Shown: one piece after another, positions 32,274 to 45,198 of the stretch
Numbering within the stretch: the stretch's first letter is position 1
Layout of the letters: each line of letters opens with the position of its first letter
Assembly (NCBI GenBank): GCA_902806565.1
Contig: CADCXA010000050.1
Span: forward strand, 744,001-808,000
Source of the DNA: Hypoxylon rubiginosum
Lineage: Eukaryota; Ascomycota; Sordariomycetes; Xylariales; Hypoxylaceae
Direction of reading: 5' to 3'
DNA: 64,000 nt
Position numbers and translations under genes: made by a program
The notes under the pieces: model-generated
Seen by the model: only the letters and a program-made list of their open reading frames with translations
The model's database searches: none
What the model was told of the DNA's origin: nothing

Positions 32274-33853
32274 ATGACGAGACCGCGTCGCGGTGTCCGC
32301 TTCCCTAATCGGGGTGCCAATGGCCATTCCGAGGGCAGGAGAGCAAGCTTCAGCGAAATGAGTGAGGACGGGTCAGGTTCGCCTGTCCAGGCTAGGAATT
32401 CGCCGCAACTAAACGGCATCAGCGAAGTATGTTTTGTGTGAGGACAGTCAACGCAGCTGCTCATCGACAAGGACGATCGGTGTTGTCGCATCCTCTTTGG
32501 CTGCCGGCCCTTAGCAAGCAAGCCCAAGTCGAGTCTAAAAGCTAACATGATTCTCTACAGAAAGGAGGCGAACAACCACAATCGGACTACGAGAAGAAGA
32601 AGGCAAATTTCATCACGCGAACCTTCTGGACCTTCGTCATGATAGGCGGTTTCTTCACAGCTCTATTCTCCGGCCACATTTATATTATCGCCTGTATTAC
32701 CGCTGTCCAGATCGTCTCCTTCAAGGAAGTTATCGCCATTGCCAGCGTCCCTAGTCGGGCTCGACAGCTTCGTCCTACCAAGAGCTTGAACTGGTACTGG
32801 CTTGCTACGACTATGTATTTCCTGTACGGAGAGACTGTGATCTACTACTTCAAGCATATCGTGCTGGTCGACAAGGTTCTACTTCCACTCGCTACGCACC
32901 ACCGATTTATCAGCTTCATCTTGTACGTCATCGGATTCGTCTTCTTCGTCGCCAACCTCAAAGCTGGCCACCTCAAGTTCCAGTTCACCAACTTTGCTTG
33001 GACGCATATGGCGCTGTACCTGATCGTCGTACAGGCTCATTTCGTCATGAACAACGTCTTCGAGGGCATGATCTGGTTCTTCCTGCCTGCGTCGCTTGTC
33101 ATCACCAACGACATCTTCGCGTATATCTGCGGCATTACTTTTGGTCGCACGCAGCTGATCAAGCTCTCCCCGAAGAAGACGGTGGAGGGTTTCCTGGGTG
33201 CTTGGATCATGACTATTGGCTGGGGAATTCTCCTAACGAACATCCTGATGCGCTCGAAATACTTCATCTGCCCCGTCAACGACCTCGGTGCCAGTATCTT
33301 CACGGGTCTTGTGTGCGACCCGAACCCCGTCTTCCTCCAGCACACGTACACCCTGCCTCAACTGTTTTTCCTCCCGGAAGGAACCAGCTTCTCCTTCACT
33401 ACCGAGCCCATGCAGTTCCACTCCATCGTCTTGGCCAGCTTCGCCTCGTTGATCGCGCCTTTCGGCGGTTTCTTTGCTTCAGGCCTCAAGCGTACCTTCA
33501 AGATCAAGGACTTTGGCGACTCGATCCCGGGACACGGTGGCATGACCGACAGGATGGATTGCCAGTTCATCATGGGCTTCTTCGCCTTCATATATTACCA
33601 GACCTTCATCGCTCAGCACAAGGTCAATTTCGGCAACGTCATGGAGTTGGCCATCACGGGGTTGAGTCTGGAGGAGCAGATGGAGTTGATAAAGGGGATG
33701 AGCAGGTATCTGGAGAACCAGGGAGCCTGGGGCCCTGAAGTAAGCATACTCGCCTCCCATTTTTTTTCTCTTTGTTTGCCACGAGCTTTCGACTGACTGA
33801 TTGACGAATAGGTTCATGAGTGCCTGGAACGGGTATTACCAGCCCGGCGATAG
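32274..33853 (+). CDS. CDS1: Phosphatidate cytidylyltransferase (CDP-diacylglycerol synthase)
   Basis: Exons 32274..32426, 32561..33739 and 33812..33853 encode 457 residues; the last exon adds only 13 residues. The enzyme makes CDP-diacylglycerol from CTP and phosphatidic acid, the branch point for phosphatidylinositol, phosphatidylserine and cardiolipin. A disordered basic N-terminus (about 75 residues) precedes several membrane helices. The family signature lies at about residues 357-384: SGLKRTFKIKDFGDSIPG followed by HGGMTDRMD, with all the expected Lys, Asp, His, Gly and Arg residues. An upstream SPKKTVEGFLGAW motif is also typical. Length matches the yeast and fungal enzymes. It should reside in the endoplasmic reticulum membrane. 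Confidence 0.96.
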
Positions 33854-35403
33854 AAACGGTGTGGCTACCCATTCTGGTGACCAAAGGGGGGGGGGCTTAC
33901 GGACGGTGACATAATTATACACACGTGTAGAGCTACATGGCTGAAAGGTAGGTATGTAGCTTGTCATAATGAATGATGAAGATTATTCAAACTTCTACGG
34001 CTCTAAGTAGAGACCACATAGTTATTCTTTTTGTCCCGGGGCGAAGTACAGAGCTGGGGGGGAAGGGAAGGCAAAAGGAAATTTTAGATGGTCAACGTCT
34101 TTTCTACGGGATTTCTACATATAGGTACCTAATCAATGCGTTTGTTGTATGAGGAGCCTGCGGTTTATCACATGCCATTGTTTCACTGCTATGAGGAGGT
34201 GGCTTTCGAGAGATGTTACCGATATAAGTAAGTCTGCCACCACGTGTTTTGGTGTTTGGTTGCTCGCCGTCCTTGGGATTGAGAGGCCACCGGCTGAGCA
34301 CTGATCTGCGTCTGGACCGGCCATCTGAGCATCTTAGAAGACAAGCTGAAGACGGAGACGATAGCCAAGTAACCAGAAATGATATATTACAAGGAAAGGG
34401 GGGATGGTACACGCCCCGCCGGTTTAGTGAGCGGACCGTATTGTCCGGTTTCCTCATAGATGACCAACGCCTTTGCTGCTAGTGGTCTCTTTTGGTAGTT
34501 TTCAGCTCTCTTGGTTCATGGCATTAGTATCAAAGAAGCAAAGGCCGTAAGAGAAAAGGATATCTACCTTCTTACTTAGGCAACTTAGACCGTTTGATCA
34601 AGTCGAAGGTGGTCAGGCTAAAACGGACGAGCTGTGATAAGAGGAGACCGGTCTGGCGAGAAGAAGGCGATGACGATGAGCATTGGTCGGGTCCGGATAC
34701 AACTCTTCTCTTATTAATTCCCGAAGTAGCTGACAACTGCGACGAGCAATGTGGCACTGAATCCCCCCCCGGATACCTAGTGACTCGGCGTATTAAGGAT
34801 TCGCGCGTAGCCAGATGATGCTACACGCTAGGGCCTATCTGTAGATAGAAATGTTTACCTTGCCCCCGTTTGCCGGTCGATAGTTTACCCCCGGGGTTCG
34901 GCCGTAGGAGTTAGATGCAGGGCATATCGCGTGTTGCGGCTAAGGCCAATGATGTGCCTTAGCATTGGCGTTCCCGGCGGTTGGCGCTGGCGCTCCCGCG
35001 TATCATGCATATTGCATCGCTAGTTGGGCGAAATCAGGTTTAGATGTCAGATATATCAGCTGTGATGCAAGTTATTACCGATGCTGCTACTGGTGGAAAA
35101 AAGAAATACCCTGTTGTTCTTCTCCCACAATAGTTCGTGGCGTCCGAGCCTTGCGGCAATTCTTGGCTAAGATCCTTTTGATCCCACGGGGTAGGTAAGA
35201 GGTGTGCGAGGTCGTTCGTGAGGCTTGACGGAACATGGGTGCAACCACGTGTGCGCAGGCAAGATTGGAGCCCATATCCATGGATTAATGCAGCCATGCA
35301 GGGTAATCTCTGGGGGTGACCCTATTCTGGCGTCTGGTTGCGTGATAACGTCCTAGGTGATATTTGGTAAAAACAACCCCTGGCTTACCCCGACCAGTCT
35401 CCC

Positions 35404-35427
35404 GTCTGCCAGTCTGCCAGTCTGCCA
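35404..35427 (+). repeat. GTCTGCCA octamer, three tandem copies
   Basis: Three exact copies of GTCTGCCA in a row, within the gene desert. Confidence 0.9.
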
Positions 35428-36224
35428 GCATCGAGTGAACAGTAATTGTTTGCGAGGGTGGTCGTTCAGAACCTCCTTACCTTGCGTCGTGCACCGTCGA
35501 TCCATCTATCCGCATCCGAAAAAAAGCAGATCCCAAACGGACTTCTGTCGTGCAATCCCGCCGTAGCAGTCGATTTGTTTCTCTTCCCATCGCTGGCCCC
35601 CGGTTCAGGACACTGCATGAATTTCCCAAGCTGATCTCGCGCATTAGTGCTGATCGTTGGAGATTTTGATCCAAACTCACAACCACCTAGCCCACCCGGC
35701 CGTGAAGATGTGATAGAATTGTGATGGGATCCGGGATTAATAAAAGAAGAAAAAGGGTAACAGCATTACGATAGTCGGAACCAGGCGATAGAGTCCGCAT
35801 GCCCGCACCGAACCTGACTACAGAAATCTTTAGCAGCAACACATCGTTGGGAGGTCGATGAACGACACCACCAACTACTAGCCCGCGACCGTGGCACACA
35901 TACACCTACATTATATTAGCTGTACCTACTGCCGACGAGATTAAGTTATGACCGTGTGTCGTTGAACGCATTGGTTTCCGATTGGATACTGCCTAGTCTT
36001 CTTTTCGTACGAAGCGTGTGAGATGAGCGACTGTCTCTAGCAGGGTCGCCTCTGACATTGGTGATGCGAATAAGACGATGGTGGGTAACTGAGGTTATTT
36101 AGCAATGAGGTAAAGGTTTGGCACATGATCTCGTACGAAGAGTGCAATGCTACGTCTCCGGTTTTCTCGAAAACGCCAAGCTACGTAGCCGACGTCAGGG
36201 TTCGTTGATTGTGCGGTATCGACA

Positions 36225-36282
36225 GGCATGCATTGCATCGCATGGCGTATGGCATCGCATGGATTCGCATGGATTCGCATCG
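36225..36282 (+). repeat. GCAT-based imperfect tandem repeat
   Basis: Repeated GCATCGCATGG and GCATGGATTC units, the latter twice exactly, in non-coding DNA. Confidence 0.75.
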
Positions 36283-36647
36283 ACGTGGTATTTTGACAGG
36301 AATGGTTACCTATTCGAAGACATCCCGATACCCCCATGGCGAGATACTACCTAGGTATTAAGGTAGGGCTGGTTATCTCGATGCCCCGCGGAAATCTTTC
36401 GTCAACGAATGACGATGCGGTCTTATCCGATGCTCGTTCTCGCTTATCCGATGCTCCAACATCCATCATGTTACCTTTGTCACCTACCTAGAGGTTTGTG
36501 TCAAGTATATGCGAAATTGGTGCAACAGTTAGTAGAAAACTACATATGTAGAGGCCAGTGGAGGAGACGGATGGCCAGCCCGACTTGTAATTCGTACGTA
36601 ACTTCAAATGTCGATATTGTTGTACGAATAGCATGACGGTGGCTTAG

Positions 36648-36682
36648 TTCGTGCTTCGTGCTTCGTGCTTCGTGCTTCGTGC
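36648..36682 (+). repeat. TTCGTGC heptamer, five tandem copies
   Basis: Five exact copies of TTCGTGC followed by a partial sixth. A 7-nt unit in non-coding DNA is a candidate variable-number locus. Confidence 0.92.
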
Positions 36683-37880
36683 TTCCTCCGCAGATGCTGG
36701 AAAATACCCAGACAAAAGACCCGTGGGGTGGCACATGTTGAGACATTTGAATCATGTAACGATTGCGCGTTCCGCCGGTTAGAGATGAGAGAGAGCCCTT
36801 CTTTAGCCTTTCTAGGTATCCCATCAGAGTTGAAGATGAGAAATAGCATACACCATACACCCCCCTTTCTTTGAAAAGTGGCCTGAGGTCCTGAGGATAC
36901 TGATGCTCGCGTCCGGATTTCAGCTCGATGTGTCAGGTTCGACAGCGGTTCAGCCACAAGATACCTGGGTATTGATCACCTGGAAGATATAAAAATGGTC
37001 ATAGTCATCCTTCAGGATCCTATGTGCGACAGTGCACATTCGGCTGTGGTCGGGCGATAGGGCTACTCTCGTGACCCAGTTATGGATGATGAATTAAATC
37101 GACTTTTAACATGATCACAGGCCGCTGCAGATTTATTGGAGGTGTAGGATTGAAAGAACCCCGGCCGCCTTCTCGGGTTACACTAGACACCTATCCCGGC
37201 CCTGCGGGGGGTGACCTATTGTACCCAGGTACGTAGCTTAAAGTTTAAGGTTAAGGGGTCCAAGGGGAGATCTTGGTTCTGATAGGTTCTCACTTACCCA
37301 AATCGGGGAAAGACTCTACGTTGATTGGATACCATCAGAATGGCACAGATCCCGACTGGCCGTGCACGCGTATGCAGTACAACTCGTACCTAGTACGGAG
37401 AAGCATCGAAGATCGAGGCCTCTGCCTGCAGTTGAGTCTATTGCCTAACTTTCTCCATCACATCCTTTCACTCCACTACACAACCCCAAATAAGGTCTCT
37501 AGCATAATCCTCTATCGATGCATCTCGAATCTCACAACCTTCTTCGTCGCAACGGCTTAAGCAGGCCTTCCGACTGGTGGGATGTATTGCTAACCTGTGT
37601 TGCTTGCCGTAAGACATGTCATTCCCACTAACAGTACAGCCTACAGTGTTCGCAGCTATCTCGGCGGTGACACAGACATGCCATGTGCTCAACCGAACAT
37701 GACTTGCAACCGATGTCCTGCATGGCTGCCTTGTCTGCCTCCATGTCGACTCATTTGGTACGGCGCATGTCACGGTATTTATACCACATGTATAACCATG
37801 TATTTACTAGTGTAAACCTTTCTCTCCTTTTTCCTTGACTTCTCTATACTTTACTATAGTTGCTCGAACACTCAGCCAAG

Positions 37881-39214
37881 ATGGCTCTCGGAAAGATCCA
37901 ATCGAAAGTCAAGTCTTTCTTCCATTCTAACTTGCACAAGAGGAGAAGGCCAAGTAGCATATCTTCAGAATGCGAGAATAAGAAACCCAAGAACGAGTCA
38001 ACCTTGACCGTCTACAACGATGACGGTGGTTCTGGGTTTAACCAACAGCTCACCAGTTCCTTCTTCCGCGACCTGCCCATCGAGATCCGCAAGATGATAT
38101 ACGGACTTGTCTGGCTAGGTCAGTGGGATCACAAGTACCATAGCCGTGGCCGTCACCTTCATTTCCAAAACGGCCACTGGACAAACACGAGATGTGTCAT
38201 GTATGAGGACGATGAGAACTTGGATCTCATCCAAAGGAACAGTACGCTGGTTTCATATTCATTTCTCGTCTCTTATACCAGCCTCGGCAATAAGCGTGTA
38301 TTGATTCAAAACGTGAAAGATTATATGCCAATCATTTCGTAGAATAATAACTAATGTACTTCTTCGCAGTGGACACTATCCATAATTCGGGCAAAGGTGA
38401 CCTGATGATGTGGCAAAAGAGGCTTGCGTCGACTTGGGGTAGTCGTCATTGGAGATGTGAGGAAAGACTACAGTACGGGAGGCAGAAGTCGGTAGACCGC
38501 ACCAATTTCATAGGCATGATGCTAGTCTGCAAGCGCATGTAAGTCACAGTGAACTCCTAATGATTGCCGTGATGTTTTCCCATGCCCCGCAGACCGCCGC
38601 GGCAGTGTCAGACTAACAGTTGAGCGTGTAGGTTTCCTGAAGTCGTAGAGTCGATCTTTGAATCACATCAGTTTCTATTCAACGACTTCTTCTCGGCGCA
38701 CAGGTTCTTCGTCTACAGCCCTTCGCCATACGCGTCGCACATCCGGCATCTGGATCTAACTCTTAGTCTTCCCTTCCACGAATATGCACCGTTCATCGTG
38801 GACCAGCCCAAGAGCAGAGTCCGGGAGTTATGGGAGGCTCTGGGGGACATCTCATGCTTGCACAGTCTGCGTGTCTCTTTGGACATCTATGACCGTGGTC
38901 CATGGCGCAAGATCCCGGAATGCGGCGTTACGGCACAGCTGAAGGACCTCCGAGTGCTGAGAGACTTTACCGTCGAGTTGCCGCCGTCGCTACCCATCAA
39001 AACACAACTTCCCAACATGCAAAACATTGATGCTGAAGATGTAGCGTTTGAGGTCGTGCGCCGCAATCCCTTGCGGTACTGGCAGTTCTGTCCTGGAGAG
39101 GTAGAACGATTTAGGTGGGAGACGCATACGAAGGGCGAACAGAGTCATTGCTATATTAACCTGATCAGAGATCCGAGCTACGTTCGGAACCCGTACATGT
39201 TGGAATTTTTCTAG
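37881..39214 (+). CDS. DUF7730-type F-box-related protein
   Basis: Exons 37881..38241, 38370..38538 and 38632..39214 (introns 128 and 93 nt, both with CTAA branch sites) encode 370 residues. The N-terminus is basic and rich in Lys/Arg (HKRRRP). The signature SSFFRDLPIEIRKMIYGLVW starts at about residue 55 and is the hallmark of the fungal DUF7730 / 2EXR-like families, which resemble an F-box. A later NFIGMMLVCKRM motif followed by a PEVVESIFESHQFLF segment is also typical. The biochemical role is unknown. No signal peptide or membrane segment is seen. Confidence 0.8.
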
Positions 39215-40076
39215 AATCTACTCGATCTATGAGTGGAAATAGTCGAAAACGCACCTTGGCTGGAGTTGATACGGAAGCCCGTAAGATACCGATACCCTTG
39301 CCATAGGTAATATGTACATCATATGCTACATAGCATCCTACAAATGACTCTTCAACAAAGTCAGAGAATTATGTCAAGGGATGACTTGGAACAAGTTTGA
39401 AATTCAAGTTGTGCCGCAGTCGGTCATATCCTTCTAGTCATATCGCATTGTCATTAGCCACGGGAAACACCCCTACTGCGCCCCTATTTCACTCACGTTA
39501 CCCTTCCCGCGTGCGAACCTTGTATTCTGCAACGCAACCTATCGCCGTAACATCGGGCGACCCAGCAAGTATCAGTAGCACAACACCCAAACACCCAATG
39601 CCACTCCTGGTCAATTACGTGCGGCGTAGCATTGCATCGGGAACATGCCATTACGTGGTGCAACGCGGAAATAAGCTTGAATTTATGTGCAGACATTTCA
39701 CATGTGCATATCATATCCCAAACATGCTGACATGCTCTCGCATTAATTAGAACATGCACTACACATGTAAGACGTTGTTATTCGTTGCGCGACGAGACCC
39801 GATAAGACGCGGCGGCCTCCGCGTCGGGACCATCGCCGGAGCGGAGATGGACTGCGGGACTCGGCATACGGCCGTAGTCATAATACACCTTACGAACCAC
39901 CAACCTCTGATAATCCCGCTAATTTGTCTTATCCCGATACTGCAGTCATTATATAGGTATAACTCATATTTATTGAAGATTAGTAGAATTCCTACTCGTT
40001 ACCAGCTTTGCTGAATATCTCCTTGTTGAACTCTGTACCCTGCCCCTTTTTCGTCTCTTTAAGAACTCTCACTTCG
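39215..40076. other. Intergenic region between convergent genes
   Basis: No supported gene, RNA or repeat was recognised. Confidence 0.5.
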
Positions 40077-40823
40077 CTACAGCAGGCCAACTCGTAAACA
40101 GAAGGAATGGGCCCTCACTGCGATCAGAATCAACCCGGGTAGGACTCGGAATACGATTCCTACTATATCCAACCCAACCATAAACCCCATCAGCACTCCT
40201 AGCAACATACCACAGACCAAGAATTTGTAGTAATGCTTTGACTCCATGCCGTAGTAGTAGTGCGAGCCAATTGCCGCAAAGTATACCACGGCGGCAACGA
40301 GTGACGGGAGCAGTGGTAGCTTTAAAAGGTCGCTGGACATTGCCTTCGGATCCACGGGGGTAGACGGCTAGAATCAATTAGCACCATAACTTAACCAGAT
40401 TAACATGAGATATAGTCATGGCGTAGGAGTACTCACTAATTCGTGTCCCGGGGCATGGCTGATGCTTGTTCGAAAGCACCAATCATGATAACAATACATC
40501 ACCCTAGCAGCTATCGCAGCACAGATAATCAATGCGCTTTCAGTAGTGGCCGAAATAATTTGAAGATCTTTCCTAGTGTCATCCGGCGTCTTAGGTCTGA
40601 TTCCCAATGGAGAGAGCTCCAAGGCTTGTTTTCGGTGTGCTTCCTCTTCAGATGCGACCGCCCTTATGATAGCAGTTTGGTATTTGCCATGCTGTGCGTG
40701 ATCCTTTTCTTTGTTTTCGTCGTATGTTTTTATACCACATGCGCGTGGTGAAGGAGGTTCCTCGTAAGGTGTCGACGGGAGCTGATCGCCCTCCTTTTTG
40801 GTGATGCGTATCTTTGTGGACAT
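40077..40823 (-). CDS. Four-helix membrane protein, paralogue A of a tandem pair
   Basis: Exons 40823..40437 and 40367..40077 (69-nt intron, donor GTGAGT, acceptor TTCTAG) encode 225 residues. A hydrophilic N-terminal region of about 85 residues (MSTKIRITKKEGDQ...) precedes four hydrophobic segments. The first ends exon 1 (SALIICAAIAARVMYCYH); the others are in exon 2 (SLVAAVVYFAAIGSHYYYG, FLVCGMLLGVLMGFMVGLD and VFRVLPGLILIAV). Exon 2 shares a clear pattern with the gene at 41371: HYY, then SKH, FLVCG, GLD and FRVLP in the same order and spacing, with the intron at the corresponding place. I do not recognise the family. ATG 40823 was preferred over an upstream GTG. Confidence 0.65.
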
Positions 40824-41370
40824 GGTGTTGCGCGTCTGCAAGAGGTTTGCCAGCAGTAATCGCACAAGTTTTGTTCTACTGATCTAGGTCTTAGTTCAAG
40901 GGTGTCAATGGGGTTTAAGTAGAGCTACTGAGTTATGTGCTACCCAAAGAAGTTGGAAAGAAATGCGTCAGTAAGGGATGGCAAAAGGGGTAAGAAGTGA
41001 CTCCCCGGAGCCTTTATTTCACGCGTGAACGCAGCATATCATCTAAAGTTCTTGAGCTAAAGTAATAGGAAGGACATCCTCATTGCGAAAATACGAAAGG
41101 GAATAGACGAAAAATAAAACAGTAAAATCCACCAAAAAGAATAGAAATTGCTTGACTAGCTTAGTAGGTAGAACGAATGTCGTGATGGAAGATTTCCATC
41201 ATAAAAAACGGCCGGACAAAATGAAATTAAGCATGAACCCCAGTTACACCTTCAACCACCAGTATATTTCATTCTTCGACGAGATGTTGCGTCATACAGT
41301 TCTCCATTGACAATCCTGATAACCCATAATGGGTATAGAAGAGATGTGCCGCCTGGTAAAGTAGTACCCT

Positions 41371-41991
41371 TCACCAGGGTTCGGTCGGCGAGCGCAGTAT
41401 GTAGCGTGTTCCGTACGAATGCACCAGCAATGCGGTTAGGGTGGTGCTGGGAAGAACTCGAAAGATGATTTTCTGGAGATCGAGACCACTGAAGAACCCA
41501 GCCAGCAATCCCGCTGTCGCGCCACAGACCAAGAATGCGTCGTGATGCTTTGAACCTATCATAAAGTAGTAGTGTACTCCCATTACGGTGCAGTACACAA
41601 CTAAAGAAGAGAGGAAAGTAGCCACTGAGGGTTCTATGATGTACCTCGATAGGTGATTCGGTTCTATCGATAGGAACAGCTACCTTCAGTTAGTCTTGTT
41701 GCTTCGCTAGATTACCTCGAGGGATGCGGTATTAGGGGACCTCACTGAGTTGGGAGAGCGGTGAATATCAAGTCCATTGTTAAAACTGTACATTACCACA
41801 ATAGCCGTACAGGCAGCGAATGTCAGAATCAACTCAATTACGACCGGAATTTGTCGAGGTTCTTTGTCAGAGGGGAGTCCGCTTCTCAGTAGAATTCCCA
41901 TTCGAAGGCAAACTTGACTCTTCTGGGGATCGCTCTTTTGAGCACATCCAGAACAGCAGCAGTCGCTGTGATACCAATACGGCTTACCCAT
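41371..41991 (-). CDS. Four-helix membrane protein, paralogue B of a tandem pair
   Basis: Exons 41991..41716 and 41679..41371 encode 194 residues. The intron is only 36 nt (donor GTAATC, branch GACTAAC, acceptor GGTAG), unusually short even for fungi, but it restores the frame at the position matching the intron of paralogue A. The short N-terminus has a Cys cluster (DCCCSGCAQK) that could be lipidated or bind metal, which is inference. The hydrophobic segments are IELILTFAACTAIVVMYSF, SSLVVYCTVMGVHYYFMIG, FLVCGATAGLLAGFFSGLD and IFRVLPSTTLTALLVHSYG. They align with paralogue A, whereas the soluble N-termini do not. Function unknown. The 547 nt between the pair contain nothing else recognised. 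Confidence 0.6.
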
Positions 41992-42588
41992 GACGCCAAA
42001 CTGGTCAACTACCTAGGTACCTAGGTAGTTTCAGGAATAAACAAGAAATTCAGTGGTGATGTGTATGATGCTTTGACGAACAAGACTTGGATGAATGATG
42101 CTTCAATATTGTGGTGAAAATAAGTGTAGAAGTTTAAAGGCATATACACCATTCCAACTAACGGCAAGGACGATCGGAGCCTAATGCACTTTCTACTTGG
42201 GATCGCCGTATTGAATGGCATCCCAATCGTTGCCGCTGCTTTGACGATGTCTCATGGCTTTCGAATTGCAAGCGGCGTGTGTTCCTCGGCAAGTGCCGTC
42301 ATGGTGATTCCACTCCGCACGCTCGATGGGATCCCCGTCGCCGCATATACCGTGTAAGTATAAACAGTAGCGTGCTCTCCATTGACGATTATGGATACTG
42401 ACGGACAAACTCAAGAGCTTATAGCATATGGGCCGCGTGCTTCTCGTTGTATCTCTGGTTGCAGTTGAATATTCTCCCGAGTGGACTTGGTGTCCGAAGG
42501 AAGATGTTAGTGTTGCTTCTGACAGTAGCTTCCCATCGGCTAACAGCTTCTTAGGTATCTCTTCTGTGTAATAACGGCTGCTATTCAC

Positions 42589-43863
42589 TTCTCCGTAGCT
42601 ATTTCACAGAATTCGGATACCATCCTTCAAGGCCTTACGGTATATGGTCCTATGATCCTTACGGTGTGCACCTATCTCGTGTCTTTACTTTTTGGCGGCT
42701 TTGAGGTGTCGGAAGTACAGACCGCTGTGATACCAACAGCCTTCGGACAGGACTAAATGGCATCACTTGGAAAGCCCTCTCGAGACACATATCATATCCT
42801 ACAACATCGCTGAGCTCCCGACATTCTTTCACTTTGTCACTGCCCCATCCTTGACAAGGCAACGCAAGAGCCTTAGGGTCCAACTGGACAACGCCTATAT
42901 ATTTGATTCAGAACCATCGTTCCGGACCGTTGCACCTGCAACATATTATGGATTTTTTTTATTATAGATGTCGACCTACCTCTAATCACTAATTTGTAGC
43001 ACGCGCGTCGTTACTACGGTAGTGGGCTTAAAAATGTTGACTAGAAGGTAGTTTTGGCATGATGTATCATCAGTATTGTCAGGACTATAGCCCTCGCTGG
43101 GTTAGGATTTGTTGGTCACCCTTGGGGACTAGATAGGAGTCACGGAGCCCTCATAGCCATGATAGGGGTTGCAGGCTTATGGGTATAAAGGAAGGGATAT
43201 GTCTCTTTGTCCTGACCTCCTGTATATACATGGGACTTGGTAGCCCCCTAGATTCGTAGCTCTTCGTGCAACAACATAGTTGTTTCCTTATCGCATGGTT
43301 GGCTTCGTGACAAGTATACATTGGAAATTCTAACTACATGTATCGGCGCTGACATGTATGCTGTGGCTTGAGCCCGGCACAGGGATATAAACTGGACAGA
43401 GTTTCCTTGGCGAAGTACATACCTGAATGATGAATGATACCTGTTATACCGCGCTATCGCGCAAGAAAATATTGTAGACTCTTGTGTTTCTTATATGCGT
43501 GGGTATAATGGTAGATATTGTGACACATGCCCTAGTTTTGGGTAGGCCGTGCTAGTTGTGAAGTCTCGCGTAATCTAAGAGCCTTAAGTCACTGATCTGA
43601 AGCGACCACTTCTTCCGTAATGCAGTATATAAAGGAGTATATATACGTGCCCAAGTCATACGCTAATGCGAAAACAGAGCGGGAAAGCTATAGTGTCGTT
43701 AAAGCTCCGGCTTGGCAGTTCCTCCTCGAGGCCGAGAGCCTCCGAGGACTGCCATGCATGCTCGAGTGCTGGCAGCACACCCTTCTGCACCATCTCGTTT
43801 CACCATGGAATACGCCCATATGCGCCATACTCCGGCCAATCGGCCAAACCCATTAACCTTTTT
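42589..43863. other. Intergenic region, nothing recognised
   Basis: AT-rich; short frames lack support. The stretch 41992-42192 before it holds a double CCTAGGT palindrome (42009-42028). Confidence 0.5.
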
Positions 43864-45198
43864 TTAAGAAGCTTCCTCCCCGACCCTCCCCCCTAACCCA
43901 AGCCCACCTCCCAGATTCCGCATGTGGACCTCCCTCAACCTACCTACCCAATGTCTTCGTAGCATCGGGGTCATCTTGACAAAGACCATTGCCTTGTTCT
44001 CGTCGGTCAAGGCCTTCTCAGCAATCTTAAGCTGCAAGTCGGCGTCTTCGTCTGCAAACTCGCGGAAGAATATCTCTACGGCCTGTTCCGCCCATTTGGG
44101 CGGGCTGCGGGCCTTGAGGGCCTCAGCAAGGGACAGTATGCCGTCCTCGACAAGACCGGCGGTGCCCAAGGAGCCATGATTGCCATGCGGCGCAGAGGGG
44201 GTGGCAGCAGGAGGAGCGGCGGCGGCGGCGGCGGCTGCGGCAGCGGCTGCGGATGAAGTAGATGGTGTAGTAGACTGTTGGGTGTAGAAGTTGGAAGAAA
44301 AGCGCGAGGGCCGACCACGACGCTTCTCTCCCGGATACCCGGGACTCGGATTTGGGTTTGGTCGTTTTTGCGCCTGGGTATTCGGGACGTGCTCGTCCGG
44401 GGGCGTGAGTGCGCTTGGGTTCGCATTAATGGATGTTCGGGGAGGAATGGTGGTTGACGAGGGTCTCTGCATCGGCTGCTGGGCTGTTGGCGTTGGCATC
44501 GGTTGGACTATCGGCGGCGCTTGCTGTGTCGGGTTCTGCGTCGGTGTTTGGGTATATATGGTCGCGTCAAGTGCGGGATCGATGACATCGTGGTCTGCGG
44601 TACTTGGTCTAGGTGCCAAGCTGCCGTCTGGATTTCTTCGTCGCGGCTTCATAATACGCTTTGGCGCGCCACCGGAACCTACAACGTCTGGGAATAAAAT
44701 CTCCATGTATTCTTCGTGATCGAATGGTCGTCCTCTTAGCGCCTTTGAGAGCGGTTCCTTCTACGACATGTTTCCGTTAGCATCATTGCAGCGCAGCCGC
44801 AGTAGTGTCATTTGTGGGTATCTGTTACCCACCTCGAAATGTCTTCTCCAAGCTTCCTCACTGGCAGTGACCATCCTAGTAGTCGGATTGTAAAGAAACT
44901 CAGGGTCTTCCCTTAGTCCCCTCCACATGCGAAACTTCTTGCGCGCATTATCGGCCTTGTTTATAAGATGACTCTTCTCGGGGTAAGCACCGTGCTTATC
45001 GCGCAAAGCAATGGCGGCACGCTCCCAGGCGCCGGACTTGAAGCTGTGGTTTTCTTTATATCCCATCTGCATCGACTCACACAGCGACCTGAAGAAAGTC
45101 TCCTCGTACGCGAGATTCCAGCTAAATCGCGGGGTTCGTCTGTCGGCATTGCGCCGCGAGCTGCGCGTGCCGGTAACTTCAACTTCGTCGTCCGACAT
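43864..45198 (-). CDS. Myb/SANT-like DNA-binding domain protein
   Basis: Exons 45198..44833 and 44760..43864 (72-nt intron, donor GTGGGT, branch GCTAAC, acceptor CGTAG) encode 420 residues. Residues 22 to about 115 carry a Myb/SANT-like trihelix domain: FSWNLAYEETFFRSLCE, then WERAAIALRDKHGAYPEK, then NKADNARKKFRMWRGL and WRRHFE. The middle is Pro/Thr/Gln-rich with an AT-hook-like KRRGRPSRF and a poly-Ala run (GCC repeats near 44215-44255). A helical C-terminal part (SLAEALKARSPPKWAEQAVE) ends the protein. It is probably a nuclear DNA-binding factor. Related domains also occur in transposase-derived proteins, but no transposase core is present here. Confidence 0.82.

Larger units (their letters stand above)
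33854..37880. other. Four-kb gene desert
   Basis: No frame here has domain, splice or composition support. It contains short tandem repeats at 35404-35427, 36225-36282 and 36648-36682, and a G-tract at 33886-33895. The right end is promoter for the gene at 37881. Confidence 0.6.

Noticed and set aside
42193..42588. Possible small Cys-containing secreted protein on the minus strand
   Set aside because: There is no in-frame ATG before the Cys-containing part, and no signal peptide or convincing upstream exon could be found.
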